Shown: positions 10,801 to 16,050, numbered from the stretch's first letter. The stretch: DNA of 24,821 nt from CAYQDB01 sp964416195 (GCA_964416195.1 CAYQDB010000028.1:1-24821), one strand, 5' to 3'. Notes: generated by a model from the letters alone, not told the origin. Numbers and translations: made by a program.

Positions 10801-12282
10801 GCTTTCGTTAGCGATACTGTCTGCCTTACACTTGAGATTGACGAATGTATTCACGTTATGATCGAGAAGACACACAACTCCATCCAGGGATATCTTGAGA
10901 CAGTAGAAATATACCTGAACGGCTCAGGCAAGCCGCTGGGCGGTTTTGATCTCCTGATCACGTACGATAGGTCGGCGCTGAACTTCCAGACGGTTGACCC
11001 GGGAAGCCTCTTTGAGCAGTGCGACTGGGAATACTTTACCCACCGGACCTGGTTCTGGCCTTCGTACGAACCTCACTTCTTCTGGGCCGGTATCGTGAGA
11101 GTGATCGCTCTTGCCGATCTCAATAATGGCGCTTATCACCCGGGCTGCTTCTTCGACGGCAAGGTTGGTTCGCTGGCAACGCTCAAGTTCCTGGTCACTG
11201 ATAACCGGCTGTTTGAGTGCCAGTATGTGCCGATCCAGTTCTTCTGGACAGACTGCGGTGACAATACCTTCTCCTCGAAGGAAGGGGACACGCTGTGGAT
11301 TTCACGCAGCGTCTACGACTTCGAGTTGAACGATATCACCAATTTCAGCTATGGCTTCCCCAGCTATTTTGGCGCTCCGGACGAGTGTCTGGTCGGAGGA
11401 GGTGAGGGCAAACCGGCGCCGATTCGTTGTGCTGACTTCACCAACGGCGGCGTAGATATCGTATGCACCGATTCTATCGATGCCCGCGGCGATATCAACC
11501 TCAACGGCCTTCCCTACGAAGTGGCGGACGCAGTTGTATTTACCAACTACTTTATCTACGGCTTGTCCGCCTTCACGATCAGTGTCGAGGGACAGACAGC
11601 AGCCACGGATGCCAATGCCGATGGTCTCACCCTTACCGTGGGCGATCTGGTCTACCTGATCAGGGTGGTTATTGGTGATGCTCCGCCGGCTTCGAAGCCG
11701 AGCCCGGCAGAGAGCATGAAAGCGGAGTTCGCGGTTGCTAACAGTGTGCTCTCAATCACAAAGACCGACTGTCCCATCGGGGCGGTCTACCTTGTTCTCG
11801 AAGGAGAGGTCGAACCCAAGTTGCATGAAAAGGCCGCCAAGATGGAAATGCGCTCCAACTTTGATGGTACGAATACCCGGGTTTTGATTTACAATATGAA
11901 CGGCAAGTTGTTCCTTGAAGGCGGACCGATTCTGAAACTGAACGGCAGCCCGGCTGTCAAGACCATCGAAGCCGGCAGCTTCGACGGTGCGGTAATGGTG
12001 GCTAAAGTCAGTAGTCTACCGGATCATTTCTCGCTCTCGCAGAATTACCCGAACCCGTTCAACCCGGTAACCACCATCGAATTTGCCCTACCGTTAGCCT
12101 GCGAATGGAACCTGGTGATATACAACATCCTCGGACAAGAGGTTGAGAGTTGGACCAACACCAGTGAGGCGGGTTACATGAAGATAGAATGGGATGCGGG
12201 TAAGTACGCCTCGGGCGTCTATTTCTATCGACTGCATGCTGGAGAGTTCACCGCTACCAAGAAGATGCTCCTATTGAAGTAG
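1837..12282 (+). CDS. Giant secreted multidomain repeat protein with cohesin-like, dockerin-like and type IX sorting domains
   Basis: A 3,481-residue exported protein, probably cell-surface or released. Residues 1-26 form a signal peptide (basic start, hydrophobic core, cleavage after 'DALA'). Residues about 90-192 resemble DUF4114, with the acidic 'CWEDIPDGGDKDYQDLV' at 172-188. Residues 197-3003 hold about 30 Ig-like repeats of roughly 87 residues, each built on 'LC..xEIC', 'DxDGNL', 'CFTP', 'GtYxF' and 'xDsCGa', joined by 'NSPPV'-type linkers. Residues 3004 to about 3165 resemble a cohesin ('GGFDLLITYDRSALNF'). Residues 3219 to about 3283 resemble a type I dockerin with two F-hand loops ('GDINLNG' and 'DANADG'). 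Residues 3394-3481 are the sorting domain ('LSQNYPNPFNPVTTIEFALP', ending 'KKMLLLK'). The start is supported by AGGGGAAAGG and the signal peptide. Transcription ends at the terminator just downstream. The function is inferred as adhesion or surface scaffolding; no enzyme domain is seen. Confidence 0.9.
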   Translation: MKLYRYRSLALLLAVVFVFGASDALAQGKEFWADSIYSKATGDENSLQWYLDSLGYNIDVANDELGWEIFCGLDGLNTANLVIEVAQSSLYSTSGYYQSGDTSIFYQLFGPSDGPGDSVQFTFASFDSIGFFMKPNLPGNEQTWLTEIALNWDNFDHTWVFATGVPHEYLICWEDIPDGGDKDYQDLVIKVTFENYAPELTLPKDSTVILCSPDSICFDITAHDPNCEADSIWLEMIEGEGYFEPLAGLSTIYATHCFLPTGNGTYTFVFRAEDILGAVTIDTAVIHVTTGSVPQVELNDTTFTLCYPSELCIPVSIFDPDCDITSVVTNYGTYAGTMNNFDQVKRINDLGGAISQIGGGAPGKVLYTASDFIPPVNSQSGVSVALPNFVFADHVVNYGSFPSGPTHANSADQLLGPPTDLTFTSPGPGGPDGGNGSGSLKFKSNRWCIIGFPQDITTCHGANADISIFTGANCGAMAKLYFNYNGTTVYTTTLALPGGTAGSGDGGATIDLPDGLTFNELKIKNVGDIKYTEYLQIDAIATRTSPSPTSTDVCFYADTSGIYEIIVTATDSCGNVGADTALVTVNLNSPPFANAGSDFTAFLCDFSEVCFSVSFVDPDYNIKYTELYSGPGSLNGDQVCFIPTVEGTYTFVIHAVDSCYEEDFDTVVVTAETNDPPVADDPDTVTQFMCQAEELCHTFTASDPNGGPLTWTHLAGVGSITPDGQFCFTPTVSGTYSAAVIVADSCGAVDTTSITYDLTINSAPVAVDPPSPVDVFQCTAEEICYQFEASDADGNTLVWSKLSGNGTVTQNGLWCFTTTTSGSYSTSVAMTDSCGAADTTTLTYNVTLNDPPEIAFGNDTSVLLCSPQEICMSYTVSDPQGLSGITEIMISGYGTIDTAANEICFTPSAAGSYDFIVSIVDSCGALDKDTIVVEVSFGETASIDCPSDPINVSLCSADTVCQLLNITPDSATVNTSYGTYEDGQLCFYADTSGTYDITVIASTECGADTCELTFSVEIGSVAEISCPDPQDIFICEADTVCVPVSVLGTGVTVEITPIGIYSGGNVCFPADTSGHYEIQMIANTPCGSDTCLIIADITINSSPVAADPSSPVDTFICAADQICYQFTANDVDGGTLTWARLSGNGTVNASGQWCFDANTSGSYSVTAEVVDSCGASDTVALTYNLTINSAPNIALGNDTTIFVCSSGLICLTYTALDVDDNIDSIVLVAGDGDLDTALSQVCFTPSTEGMYEFIVKVIDACGVTDVDTINVTININEAPLVDAGSDQTIFQCDIAEICWPAGASDPDGNLASVELIIGPGTFNGTQICFTPTGTYNYEFVLKATDNCGVESYDTAAIYYTLNSTPVADAGEDQTLFLSEPTEICWPASCSDVDGNLTGCALVEGPGSYNGTNICFTPSVTGVYTFVIEATDACGATDRDTAVIDVTFNSPPVCVVPDDTAIFQCVPAEVCLPAYGTDDDGNLKFCQIISGPGSLVGGNWCYTPVSDQAVTVTMRCEDSCGAYCESQFTVEFDINSPPTIAFGNDTSIFLCESEEICLPYVASDPDAPRPDTIILVSGEGTLDDDSSWVCFTPTSNGTYSFVIRIQDECDEFNQDTINVDVTINNPPVADAGADQSISLCDSVSTVCWSAACSDVDGNLTDCLFNGPGTYDGSQICYNPVISGNYQFTLHAIDDCGEEMIDTVTISAMINSDPVISFGADTTLLLCAPQEICFTYAVTDADGLNGIIETMISGYGNIDTATNTICFTPTSDGSYEFIVSAEDSCLATSIDTMIVNVTFGDVASIDCPSGPVEKFLCGADSIIQALSITPVSASVSVSYGTYDDGAVRFYADTAGSYAITVIASDVCGADTCELVFNVTFNSPPVANAGNDQTVFQCTPAEICWAASCSDPDGNLSSCELVSGTGTYNGSAICFTPSASGNYEFLVKATDACGVIDYDTVNIDVTINSAPTVVAQDDTSLFLCGPQQICVSYTPDDADGLSGLTENMVSGYGSIDTANNQMCFTPTVSDNYEFIVRVTDPCGETDEDTMVVSVTFGEVATIDCPDDTIHVSLCDTATVCNLLYIQPSTATVVCSFGSYANGEHCFKADTSGIYVVEVIATESCGADTCQLIYKVDIGQAAEISCPDPRDIFVCEVGEEVCVPISVLTPGATITVTPIGYYNAGNVCFPIDTTGHYEIKIVASTACGSDSCVIVADALINSAPIADDPTSPVDTFLCEPDDICYQFAASDVDGGTLTWTKLSGMGAINAAGNWCFNAGSEGSWNITAVVTDSCEAADTVSLTYDIDMNSSPVVTLGNDTTVSLCDGDTYCFGYTVTDDDGNVTLEELVSGSGTIDTAANEVCFTPTSNGTYQFVIQATDSCGKVDADTIEITVDLGTSVTVTCPDDTAMFLCSAQEICRPVGVSISGASVVVTPIGYYDEVAGQVCFDADTAGHYVIQVAASSTCGSDTCKFIVDVTINSNPVTDDPTSPVDTFICASGQICYQFSASDVDGGTLEWSRISGDGTVSSNGLWCFTPSTRATSYTVSAKVADPCGAADTVTLTYNVTTNSPPTVAFGNDTTIFQCATTQVCFAYAVTDPDNNITLEELLTGAGTIDTAANEVCFTPDTIGTYGFIVKATDACGASGQDTINVTVGLNNPPVAAAGNDRNVFQCAPVEICWPASCTDPDGNLDSCYLTTSVGTYNGTNICFTPDTAGTYTFVLRAVDACGLFDEDTALVYLSLNSPPVCEVPNDTSFFQCTPTQVSLPVTATDVDNNFDHCEIITGPGSIVGGNWVYTPSADQTVIVKVMCLDACGATCEDSFTVVFEINTPPVVDVGPDTSYFFCQPGTTICWPVSIDDEDGNIETVELVSPNGYYDAGNKQICFAVPPGETGYMFVLKATDSCGAVDYDTTYVTISFNAPPTLDLPPDFTVYLDEPGDVCFDVNPEDEDGNLSSVTVSPIGSYDSGTEQVCFTADSSGEYCMVITATDACGAFVSDTVCLTLEIDECIHVMIEKTHNSIQGYLETVEIYLNGSGKPLGGFDLLITYDRSALNFQTVDPGSLFEQCDWEYFTHRTWFWPSYEPHFFWAGIVRVIALADLNNGAYHPGCFFDGKVGSLATLKFLVTDNRLFECQYVPIQFFWTDCGDNTFSSKEGDTLWISRSVYDFELNDITNFSYGFPSYFGAPDECLVGGGEGKPAPIRCADFTNGGVDIVCTDSIDARGDINLNGLPYEVADAVVFTNYFIYGLSAFTISVEGQTAATDANADGLTLTVGDLVYLIRVVIGDAPPASKPSPAESMKAEFAVANSVLSITKTDCPIGAVYLVLEGEVEPKLHEKAAKMEMRSNFDGTNTRVLIYNMNGKLFLEGGPILKLNGSPAVKTIEAGSFDGAVMVAKVSSLPDHFSLSQNYPNPFNPVTTIEFALPLACEWNLVIYNILGQEVESWTNTSEAGYMKIEWDAGKYASGVYFYRLHAGEFTATKKMLLLK
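4384..5664 (+). repeat. Higher-order repeat block A (five Ig-like units)
   Basis: Residues 850-1276. The unit order is: FGNDT unit with 'SGYGTIDTA', SIDCP unit, EISCP unit, SPVDTF/CYQF unit, LGNDT unit. The same five subtypes in the same order, over almost the same length, return at 7732-9018. Confidence 0.75.
7732..9018 (+). repeat. Higher-order repeat block B (five Ig-like units)
   Basis: Residues 1966-2394. Unit order matches block A: a unit with 'SGYGSIDTA', a TIDCP unit, an EISCP unit, a SPVDTF/CYQF unit and a LGNDTT unit. The codons differ at many positions, so the duplication is old or has been under selection for sequence change. Confidence 0.75.
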
Positions 12283-12296
12283 TCTCCTCGGGAGAC
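12282..12296 (+). other. Hairpin immediately after the giant gene
   Basis: GTCTCC-TCG-GGAGAC is a perfect 6-bp stem starting at the last base of the stop codon. A second, looser pairing (tatccc / gggggata) follows at 12301-12321. Together with the terminator downstream they make a structured 3' UTR that may protect a very long mRNA; that role is inference. Confidence 0.4.
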
Positions 12297-12334
12297 GATA
12301 TATCCCTCGCAAGGGGGGATATCAGCTGCGTTAC

Positions 12335-12366
12335 AACCCCGCCCGGCCAGGCGGGGTTTCTTTTTT
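12335..12366 (+). terminator. Intrinsic terminator of the giant gene
   Basis: AACCCCGCC, a 6-base loop, GGCGGGGTT and then TCTTTTTT. This is a perfect 9-bp GC-rich stem with a T tail, about 50 bases after the stop codon at 12282. Confidence 0.9.
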
Positions 12367-12454
12367 CATCCGGTTTGCTCCCTGACAAAGCAGGGCGCTA
12401 GTACCAATTGGGAGTCAAAGATTGGGTTATAGGGTCCGTGTGTGTTATTCCCGT

Positions 12455-12638
12455 GAAAGGGCTTGTTGAGAAAGTCCCAATACGATGGTTGCGGCAGGTC
12501 TTGCGAATCCGCACCAGCGGATCTGTGTAACCTACCGCCCTTGCCTGACATATACTTGCGTGTTAGGTCACAAACCGCCCTCGGCGGATCAAGACCTGAC
12601 ACAACGGTAGATAAAGCTTTTCAACACGCCCTTTCGTG
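12455..12638. mobile_element. MITE-like element with about 20-bp terminal inverted repeats
   Basis: The left end GAAAGGGCTTGTTGAGAAAG (12455-12474) pairs with the right end, whose reverse complement is GAAAGGGCGTGTTGAAAAG (12617-12635), with only a few differences. Inner arms also pair imperfectly: 'ggcaggtcttg' near 12492 with 'caagacctgac' near 12590, and 'gaatccgc' with 'gcggatc'. The whole ~184 bp therefore forms one long imperfect hairpin with no coding capacity. The ends resemble sequence flanking the IS110 remnant near 14636 and 15790. It could also be a structured untranslated RNA, but terminal symmetry fits a MITE better. I did not find a clear target-site duplication. Confidence 0.6.
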
Positions 12639-12728
12639 TGGATGATGAGCCTGTTGGTTATAGAGCGTGATAGAATACTTTTGCAACAAGCTGCTAGATT
12701 TTTTAGGGAAGTCCACCAAAGTTAGTGC

Positions 12729-12756
12729 TTGCTAAGCGGGGAATTATTTGTAATAT
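12729..12756 (+). promoter_or_regulatory. Candidate sigma-70 type promoter for the GlpX-like gene
   Basis: TTGCTA, 16 bases, TAATAT, about 70 bases upstream of the start codon. Both boxes match consensus only partly, so this is tentative. Confidence 0.35.
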
Positions 12757-12824
12757 AGTTGGTTATCATGCATCCAGCTAGCGAGCGGGTTCAGCTTTTG
12801 TAACTGAGAAAAGGACGGGGAAGA

Positions 12825-14501
12825 ATGGAAAACAACCTACGTTTCGACATTGCCGATCAGCGACTTGCCTATCGCGGAAGGCAGGATGAATTCTCGTTTG
12901 GTCAAGGCCGCATAATAGAGTTCAACCATCGCCACAAGTCGGTTCTGTCCAACTATGATATCTCCTTGGAATCGTGCAGCATTATCACCCTTTGCGATCG
13001 TGTTAACTATAAGTCGAACCTGGGAGCGCTGCGCAACCGCCAGGTCCGACAATCGGTAATTCTCTCGGCCGCACTGTCAGCCATAGCGGTCGGCCTGCAT
13101 GGCCGGGGTAGCCTTAATAATGTTCCCAAGGATCAGGTGACCAAGGAGTTGACGAACAGCTTGAAGCGGGCCAACGACCGTACAGCGGCGCAGATTATGG
13201 CCGAGGTTCTGCAAACCACCACCGAAACTCTGCCGGTAGGCGAAGAGGTACTAATAGAATCGGCTATCACAGAAGGCGTTCGAGTCAAGCCGGGTAAGGA
13301 GGCGGGTGGCAACCCGACTATTGCTGTCGGTGCCGTCTTCGGTAAGGAGGAGCATCAGGCTCAGTACGGACTGCGCATGCCGGAAAATGTAACGTTGCTA
13401 TCACTGGGCAACGACGTCATCGATGGCACCACCAAATCGGTCAAGGGGATACATTCGAGTTTGACCTGCCTGTTCGTAACTGAGGCCAACGTCAAGCGGC
13501 ACTTGCCTGACATTTATATTCAGCGCTGGATGGCTGGGGCTTATTTCGATGAGTTCAATCCTCGCGAGGCCAGTCTACAGGATGCCGCTGAAATCATTTC
13601 CGGCGCCTATGGTCTCCCGGGCATTGAGAGTCTAAGCGCCTACTTCCTGGACAGGCCACGGCACTACCCAGCTATGGATATTCTGAACAAGGTCGGGGTA
13701 TCAACCCCGTTTGATAAGGATGGCGATTTAATGCCGGGGATTATCCTTGGTATGGATCAACTCCTCTTCCCTGATGGACGCGGTCTGTATTCGATGATTG
13801 GGGAAATTGGGGGTTCCGCCGAATGGGTAGTTGGCGTATTGCCACTGGTCTGGCGAGGCGGTCAGGCACTCGGTATGTTAACCAGCCATTCGTCGTTGGT
13901 CCGCAAAGACCTGAGTCCGGAGGCAAAGTGGAAAGAGCGTTTTCACTTCACGGAGGAAGAGTTCATGCTCATTCAGGATGCCCGCTTCGAACGCAAGCCG
14001 TATTTCACAATCGGGGATATTATCGATGATCCCTTTGCCGGCGGCATCAGCGCCTTCGGTGCCATCACCGACAACTATTTCATACCGTTCATGGAAGGTG
14101 TCAAAGCTGACGAGGACAAGAAGTGGCTCAGTGTGAACGTGCTGACGGTCAATTCCCTGGGCATGGTGGAGTGCTGGCAGTTGGCCTTCAGGTGTAACCA
14201 GAGTTTGCAGAAAACCACCAGCCTGATGATATCCCCGAAGGAAGAGCTGGACAGCCTCAGCGGGAGCGAACTTGATAACGCAATAGGGAAGATGCTGCAA
14301 GATGGCCAGAGGAGAAAGCGATTTCGGATATTCTTCAACAATGAATACTATCCGGCTTTGATTCCCGTGCGCGACAAGATGGTGCTCCTGCACAAAGCGG
14401 TCCGCGGACTTATCGAGCGCGGTGCGCTCAACGAAAAAGATTGCGAGATCGTGGCAGCAACCGAGCGCCTCGCTGGCGACTGGTTTATCCCGTCGGACTG
14501 A
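12825..14501 (+). CDS. Diverged GlpX-like (class II fructose-1,6-bisphosphatase fold) protein, function unknown
   Basis: 558 residues, cytoplasmic, no signal peptide. Several landmarks line up in order with GlpX. 'NDRTAAQ' (117-123) sits where the helix after 'GRGDK' falls. 'VLIESAITEG' (142-151) matches the 'VVIGEGE' strand. 'DVIDGTT' (197-203) matches the metal-binding 'DPIEGTT', followed by 'KG'. 'DGD' at 299-301 and 'GGSAEWVVG' with E333 match 'GDGD' and 'GGAPEGV', whose Glu is a metal ligand in E. coli GlpX. The D197/D200/E333 metal set is therefore kept. The protein is about 220 residues longer than ordinary GlpX, with an extra N-terminus of about 90 residues and a long C-terminus. The phosphate-binding words are poorly conserved, so the substrate may not be fructose bisphosphate. 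Start is supported by AAAGGACGGGGAAGA before ATG. The assignment rests on by-eye motif matching. Confidence 0.55.
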   Translation: MENNLRFDIADQRLAYRGRQDEFSFGQGRIIEFNHRHKSVLSNYDISLESCSIITLCDRVNYKSNLGALRNRQVRQSVILSAALSAIAVGLHGRGSLNNVPKDQVTKELTNSLKRANDRTAAQIMAEVLQTTTETLPVGEEVLIESAITEGVRVKPGKEAGGNPTIAVGAVFGKEEHQAQYGLRMPENVTLLSLGNDVIDGTTKSVKGIHSSLTCLFVTEANVKRHLPDIYIQRWMAGAYFDEFNPREASLQDAAEIISGAYGLPGIESLSAYFLDRPRHYPAMDILNKVGVSTPFDKDGDLMPGIILGMDQLLFPDGRGLYSMIGEIGGSAEWVVGVLPLVWRGGQALGMLTSHSSLVRKDLSPEAKWKERFHFTEEEFMLIQDARFERKPYFTIGDIIDDPFAGGISAFGAITDNYFIPFMEGVKADEDKKWLSVNVLTVNSLGMVECWQLAFRCNQSLQKTTSLMISPKEELDSLSGSELDNAIGKMLQDGQRRKRFRIFFNNEYYPALIPVRDKMVLLHKAVRGLIERGALNEKDCEIVAATERLAGDWFIPSD

Positions 14502-14537
14502 CAGGATGGGTGGCCCATAGCTTGCTGCGCGGGTGCC

Positions 14538-14559
14538 ACCTTCAAACTTGTTTGGAGGT
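14538..14559 (+). terminator. Hairpin downstream of the GlpX-like gene
   Basis: ACCTTCAAAC-TT-GTTTGGAGGT is a 10-bp stem with one G-T pair, 37 bases after the stop codon. It is followed by GCTTTCCCTT, a poor T tail. It may act as a terminator. A second perfect palindrome, GTACAA-CAAC-TTGTAC, follows at about 14597-14612. Confidence 0.4.
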
Positions 14560-14761
14560 GCTTTCCCTTACCACAACCAACGATTTCCTCGCAGGTACAA
14601 CAACTTGTACTATCAAAACCATCCCCAAATGAGGGGCTTGTTGAAAAACATAGAAAGCGTCATCTCTGAAAGCGCGCCCTGTCAAGAGCGTTTTTCTCTA
14701 TCTACGGCTCTGTTTTTCAGGCACTTCAGTCACAGGCCGGTTTCGCCGGAGTCATCTCTTT

Positions 14762-14778
14762 GTCCGCCTGAGGCGGAC
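14762..14778. repeat. Short dispersed palindrome, copy 1
   Basis: GTCCGCC-TGA-GGCGGAC, perfect 7-bp arms with a 3-base centre. The same palindrome with another centre recurs at 15670 and 15742. Confidence 0.7.
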
Positions 14779-14845
14779 ATGATTTTGTCTCGGAGGCATG
14801 TCGCAATCATAGCTCGAGCCTTGATGGCTCATGACGCACACGCGC

Positions 14846-15574
14846 TTATACCTCCGTTGGCAAAACTTGCTGTCGGCTGGGGTCCCGGTACTCCTCTTTC
14901 CTGGTCAATATCCAATAGGTTGCCTCCGCCAAGTGCCGAGCCACGGCTCCAATAGCCTTGGCGTGTCCTTTCCGCTGGCGAATCCGTTGGTACAAGCGGC
15001 TAACATGTCGATGCGCAAAGCCCCATAGCAAACTTTACCCCCGCTGGCATGCACCCGGGGGGCCGTCCCCGCATAAGAGGCCATCTGCTCAGGCCCCGGA
15101 AAACGCCTGATATCACCAACCTCAAGCGAGATCACTACCCCCAACAAAAAGCCAATACCAGGCATCGAGCGAAGTAATCGAACGGATTCCGTCTTGTCAA
15201 AAACCTCCTTCATTCTCTGATTCAATTGCCCAATAACACCATCCAGTTGCTCCACCTGCTGTAACTGCAACTGAGTTGCAAACTGCGTATGCTCCGGAAG
15301 TTCTCTGATACGCTCGCACAGAACGGGCCGAGCACGCTTGCCAAATATGTCGCTGACATCCCCAATACACAGAGCGTACTTAGCCAGGGTGGCGTGAATA
15401 CGGTTCTTCAAATGGCTGCGCACGGCAACAAGATACATCCGCGTCCGTGGCAAATCTCGTTTGTCCCGCAAATCCTGCGGTGGAATCCAGACAGTCCTCG
15501 ACAATTACCCCGTCAGCATTCTCGACTGAGCAAAAGGTGTAGCGCTTGTGACTGTCAAATGCTATATTCTCCAT
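14846..15574 (-). pseudogene. IS110-family transposase remnant (two internal deletions)
   Basis: Three reading-frame pieces reassemble into an IS110 DEDD transposase on the minus strand. The N-terminal piece starts at the ATG at 15572-15574 ('MENIAFDSHKRYTFCSVE', with the first catalytic Asp). The middle piece runs from about 15500 to 15030 ('TVWIPPQDLRDKRDLPRTRM', then the Transposase_20 signature 'MPGIGFLLGVVISLEVGDI' and 'PRVHASGGK' with the catalytic Ser region). The C-terminal piece runs from about 15031 to 14846 ('YQRIRQRKGHAKAIGAVAR', 'EEYRDP'). Between pieces one and two about 80-95 residues are missing and the frame changes, removing the remaining acidic catalytic residues. Between pieces two and three a shorter segment (about 15-20 residues) is gone. 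The protein must be inactive. The family call is from known IS110 motifs; the deletion sizes are estimates. Confidence 0.85.
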
Positions 15575-15617
15575 AGTGTGCCTCCATTCTGCGGCCTCTA
15601 CCACTGTGAAAGTTCTC

Positions 15618-15637
15618 AGCAGGAATATACTCCTGCT
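15618..15637. other. Perfect hairpin beside the IS110 remnant
   Basis: AGCAGGA-ATATAC-TCCTGCT, 7-bp perfect arms, 44 bases upstream of the transposase start. IS110 elements carry a structured bridge RNA in their non-coding ends, and this could be a piece of one; the element is too decayed to tell. Confidence 0.35.
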
Positions 15638-15658
15638 TATGGAGGCGCGCTTTCATAA

Positions 15659-15710
15659 TATCATAGCGAGTCCGCCTCGGGCGGACGCCTTTGGCGGACG
15701 ACGTGGCTCT
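15659..15710 (+). repeat. Dispersed repeat related to TCATTGCGAG...CGTGGC family, plus orientation
   Basis: 'TCATAGCGAG', then the perfect palindrome GTCCGCC-TCG-GGCGGAC (15670-15686), a second partial palindrome, then 'ACGTGGCTCTCTCG'. This matches the widespread intergenic repeat of form TCATTGCGAG / CGTGGCAATCTC with an internal GC palindrome. That family identification is from memory. Confidence 0.6.
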
Positions 15711-15727
15711 CTCGTTGGCATTCAAAA

Positions 15728-15773
15728 TTCGAGGTTGCCACGTCCGCCTGCGGCGGACTCGCAATGACGAGAA
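15728..15773 (-). repeat. Dispersed repeat of the same family, minus orientation
   Basis: Read on the minus strand: 'CGTCATTGCGA', palindrome GTCCGCC-GCA-GGCGGAC (15742-15758), then 'GTGGCAACCTCGAA'. This copy is closer to the common form than the one at 15659. The two copies point towards each other with about 20 bases between them, making a large composite hairpin. Confidence 0.65.
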
Positions 15774-15786
15774 TGGGACTTTTTCA

Positions 15787-15868
15787 ACCCCCCCGAAAGC
15801 GGGAATCCAGGGGATTTGGAGTTGTAGGAATGGAAAGGATGGATCCCTGCTTTCGCAGGGATGACAAG
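15787..15868. repeat. Dispersed inverted-repeat element (CGAAAGCGGGAATCCAG type)
   Basis: The left arm 'CCCGAAAGCGGGAATCCAG' pairs imperfectly with the right arm 'GGATCCCTGCTTTCGCAGGGATGAC' (reverse complement GTCATCCCTGCGAAAGC...). This is the familiar 'ATTCCCGCGAAAGCGGGAATCC' intergenic repeat seen in many bacterial genomes. The span is about 80 bp and non-coding. Confidence 0.6.
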
Positions 15869-15997
15869 GATCACTTCCGGCTATCAGTCTCGGGCAGAGT
15901 CACCCGACACTACTTGAATACACTCGCAATTACCTGGAATTGAGCAAGTGAGACGCGCGATGATAGTTTCACCGAAATCGATGAAGACAGAAAACCC

Positions 15998-16026
15998 TTG
16001 AAAACGAGCTGGCCTTGTGCTATAAT
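15998..16026 (+). promoter_or_regulatory. Promoter of tRNA-Ser
   Basis: TTGAAA, 17 bases, TATAAT: near-consensus -35, optimal spacing, perfect -10. The tRNA starts 25 bases after the -10 box. Confidence 0.85.
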
Positions 16027-16050
16027 TGAGCTACTTCTGAGACGAGCGAC

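Larger units (their letters stand above)
2425..10845 (+). repeat. Array of about 30 Ig-like repeats inside the giant gene
   Basis: By eye I count about 30 units between residues 197 and 3003. They fall into recognisable subtypes by their opening words: 'AGxDQ' units with WPAS, 'FGNDT' units, 'SIDCP'/'EISCP' units, 'DPxSPVD' units with 'CYQF', and 'PVCxVP' units. Subtypes recur in fixed order, showing growth by duplication of multi-repeat blocks. Nearly all units have at least four cysteines, unusual for bacterial Ig-like repeats. Confidence 0.85.
14636..15793. mobile_element. Degenerate mobile-element region bounded by MITE-like inverted ends, containing an IS110 remnant
   Basis: The left boundary GGGCTTGTTGAAAAAC (from 14636) and the right boundary, reverse complement of 'gactttttcaaccccccc' (to 15793), form an inverted pair. 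Both resemble the ends of the MITE at 12455-12638. IS110 elements normally have no such terminal repeats, so either an IS110 copy landed in a larger MITE-type element or two MITE halves flank it. Boundaries are approximate. Confidence 0.45.

Noticed and set aside
13878..14393. 171-residue minus-strand frame opposite the GlpX-like gene
   Set aside because: Fully antisense to a gene with clear motifs and a good ribosome binding site; no recognisable content.
14900..15800. CRISPR array considered because of repeated palindromes around the IS110 remnant
   Set aside because: Only three palindrome copies with irregular spacing, in different orientations, and no cas genes; they are dispersed repeats.
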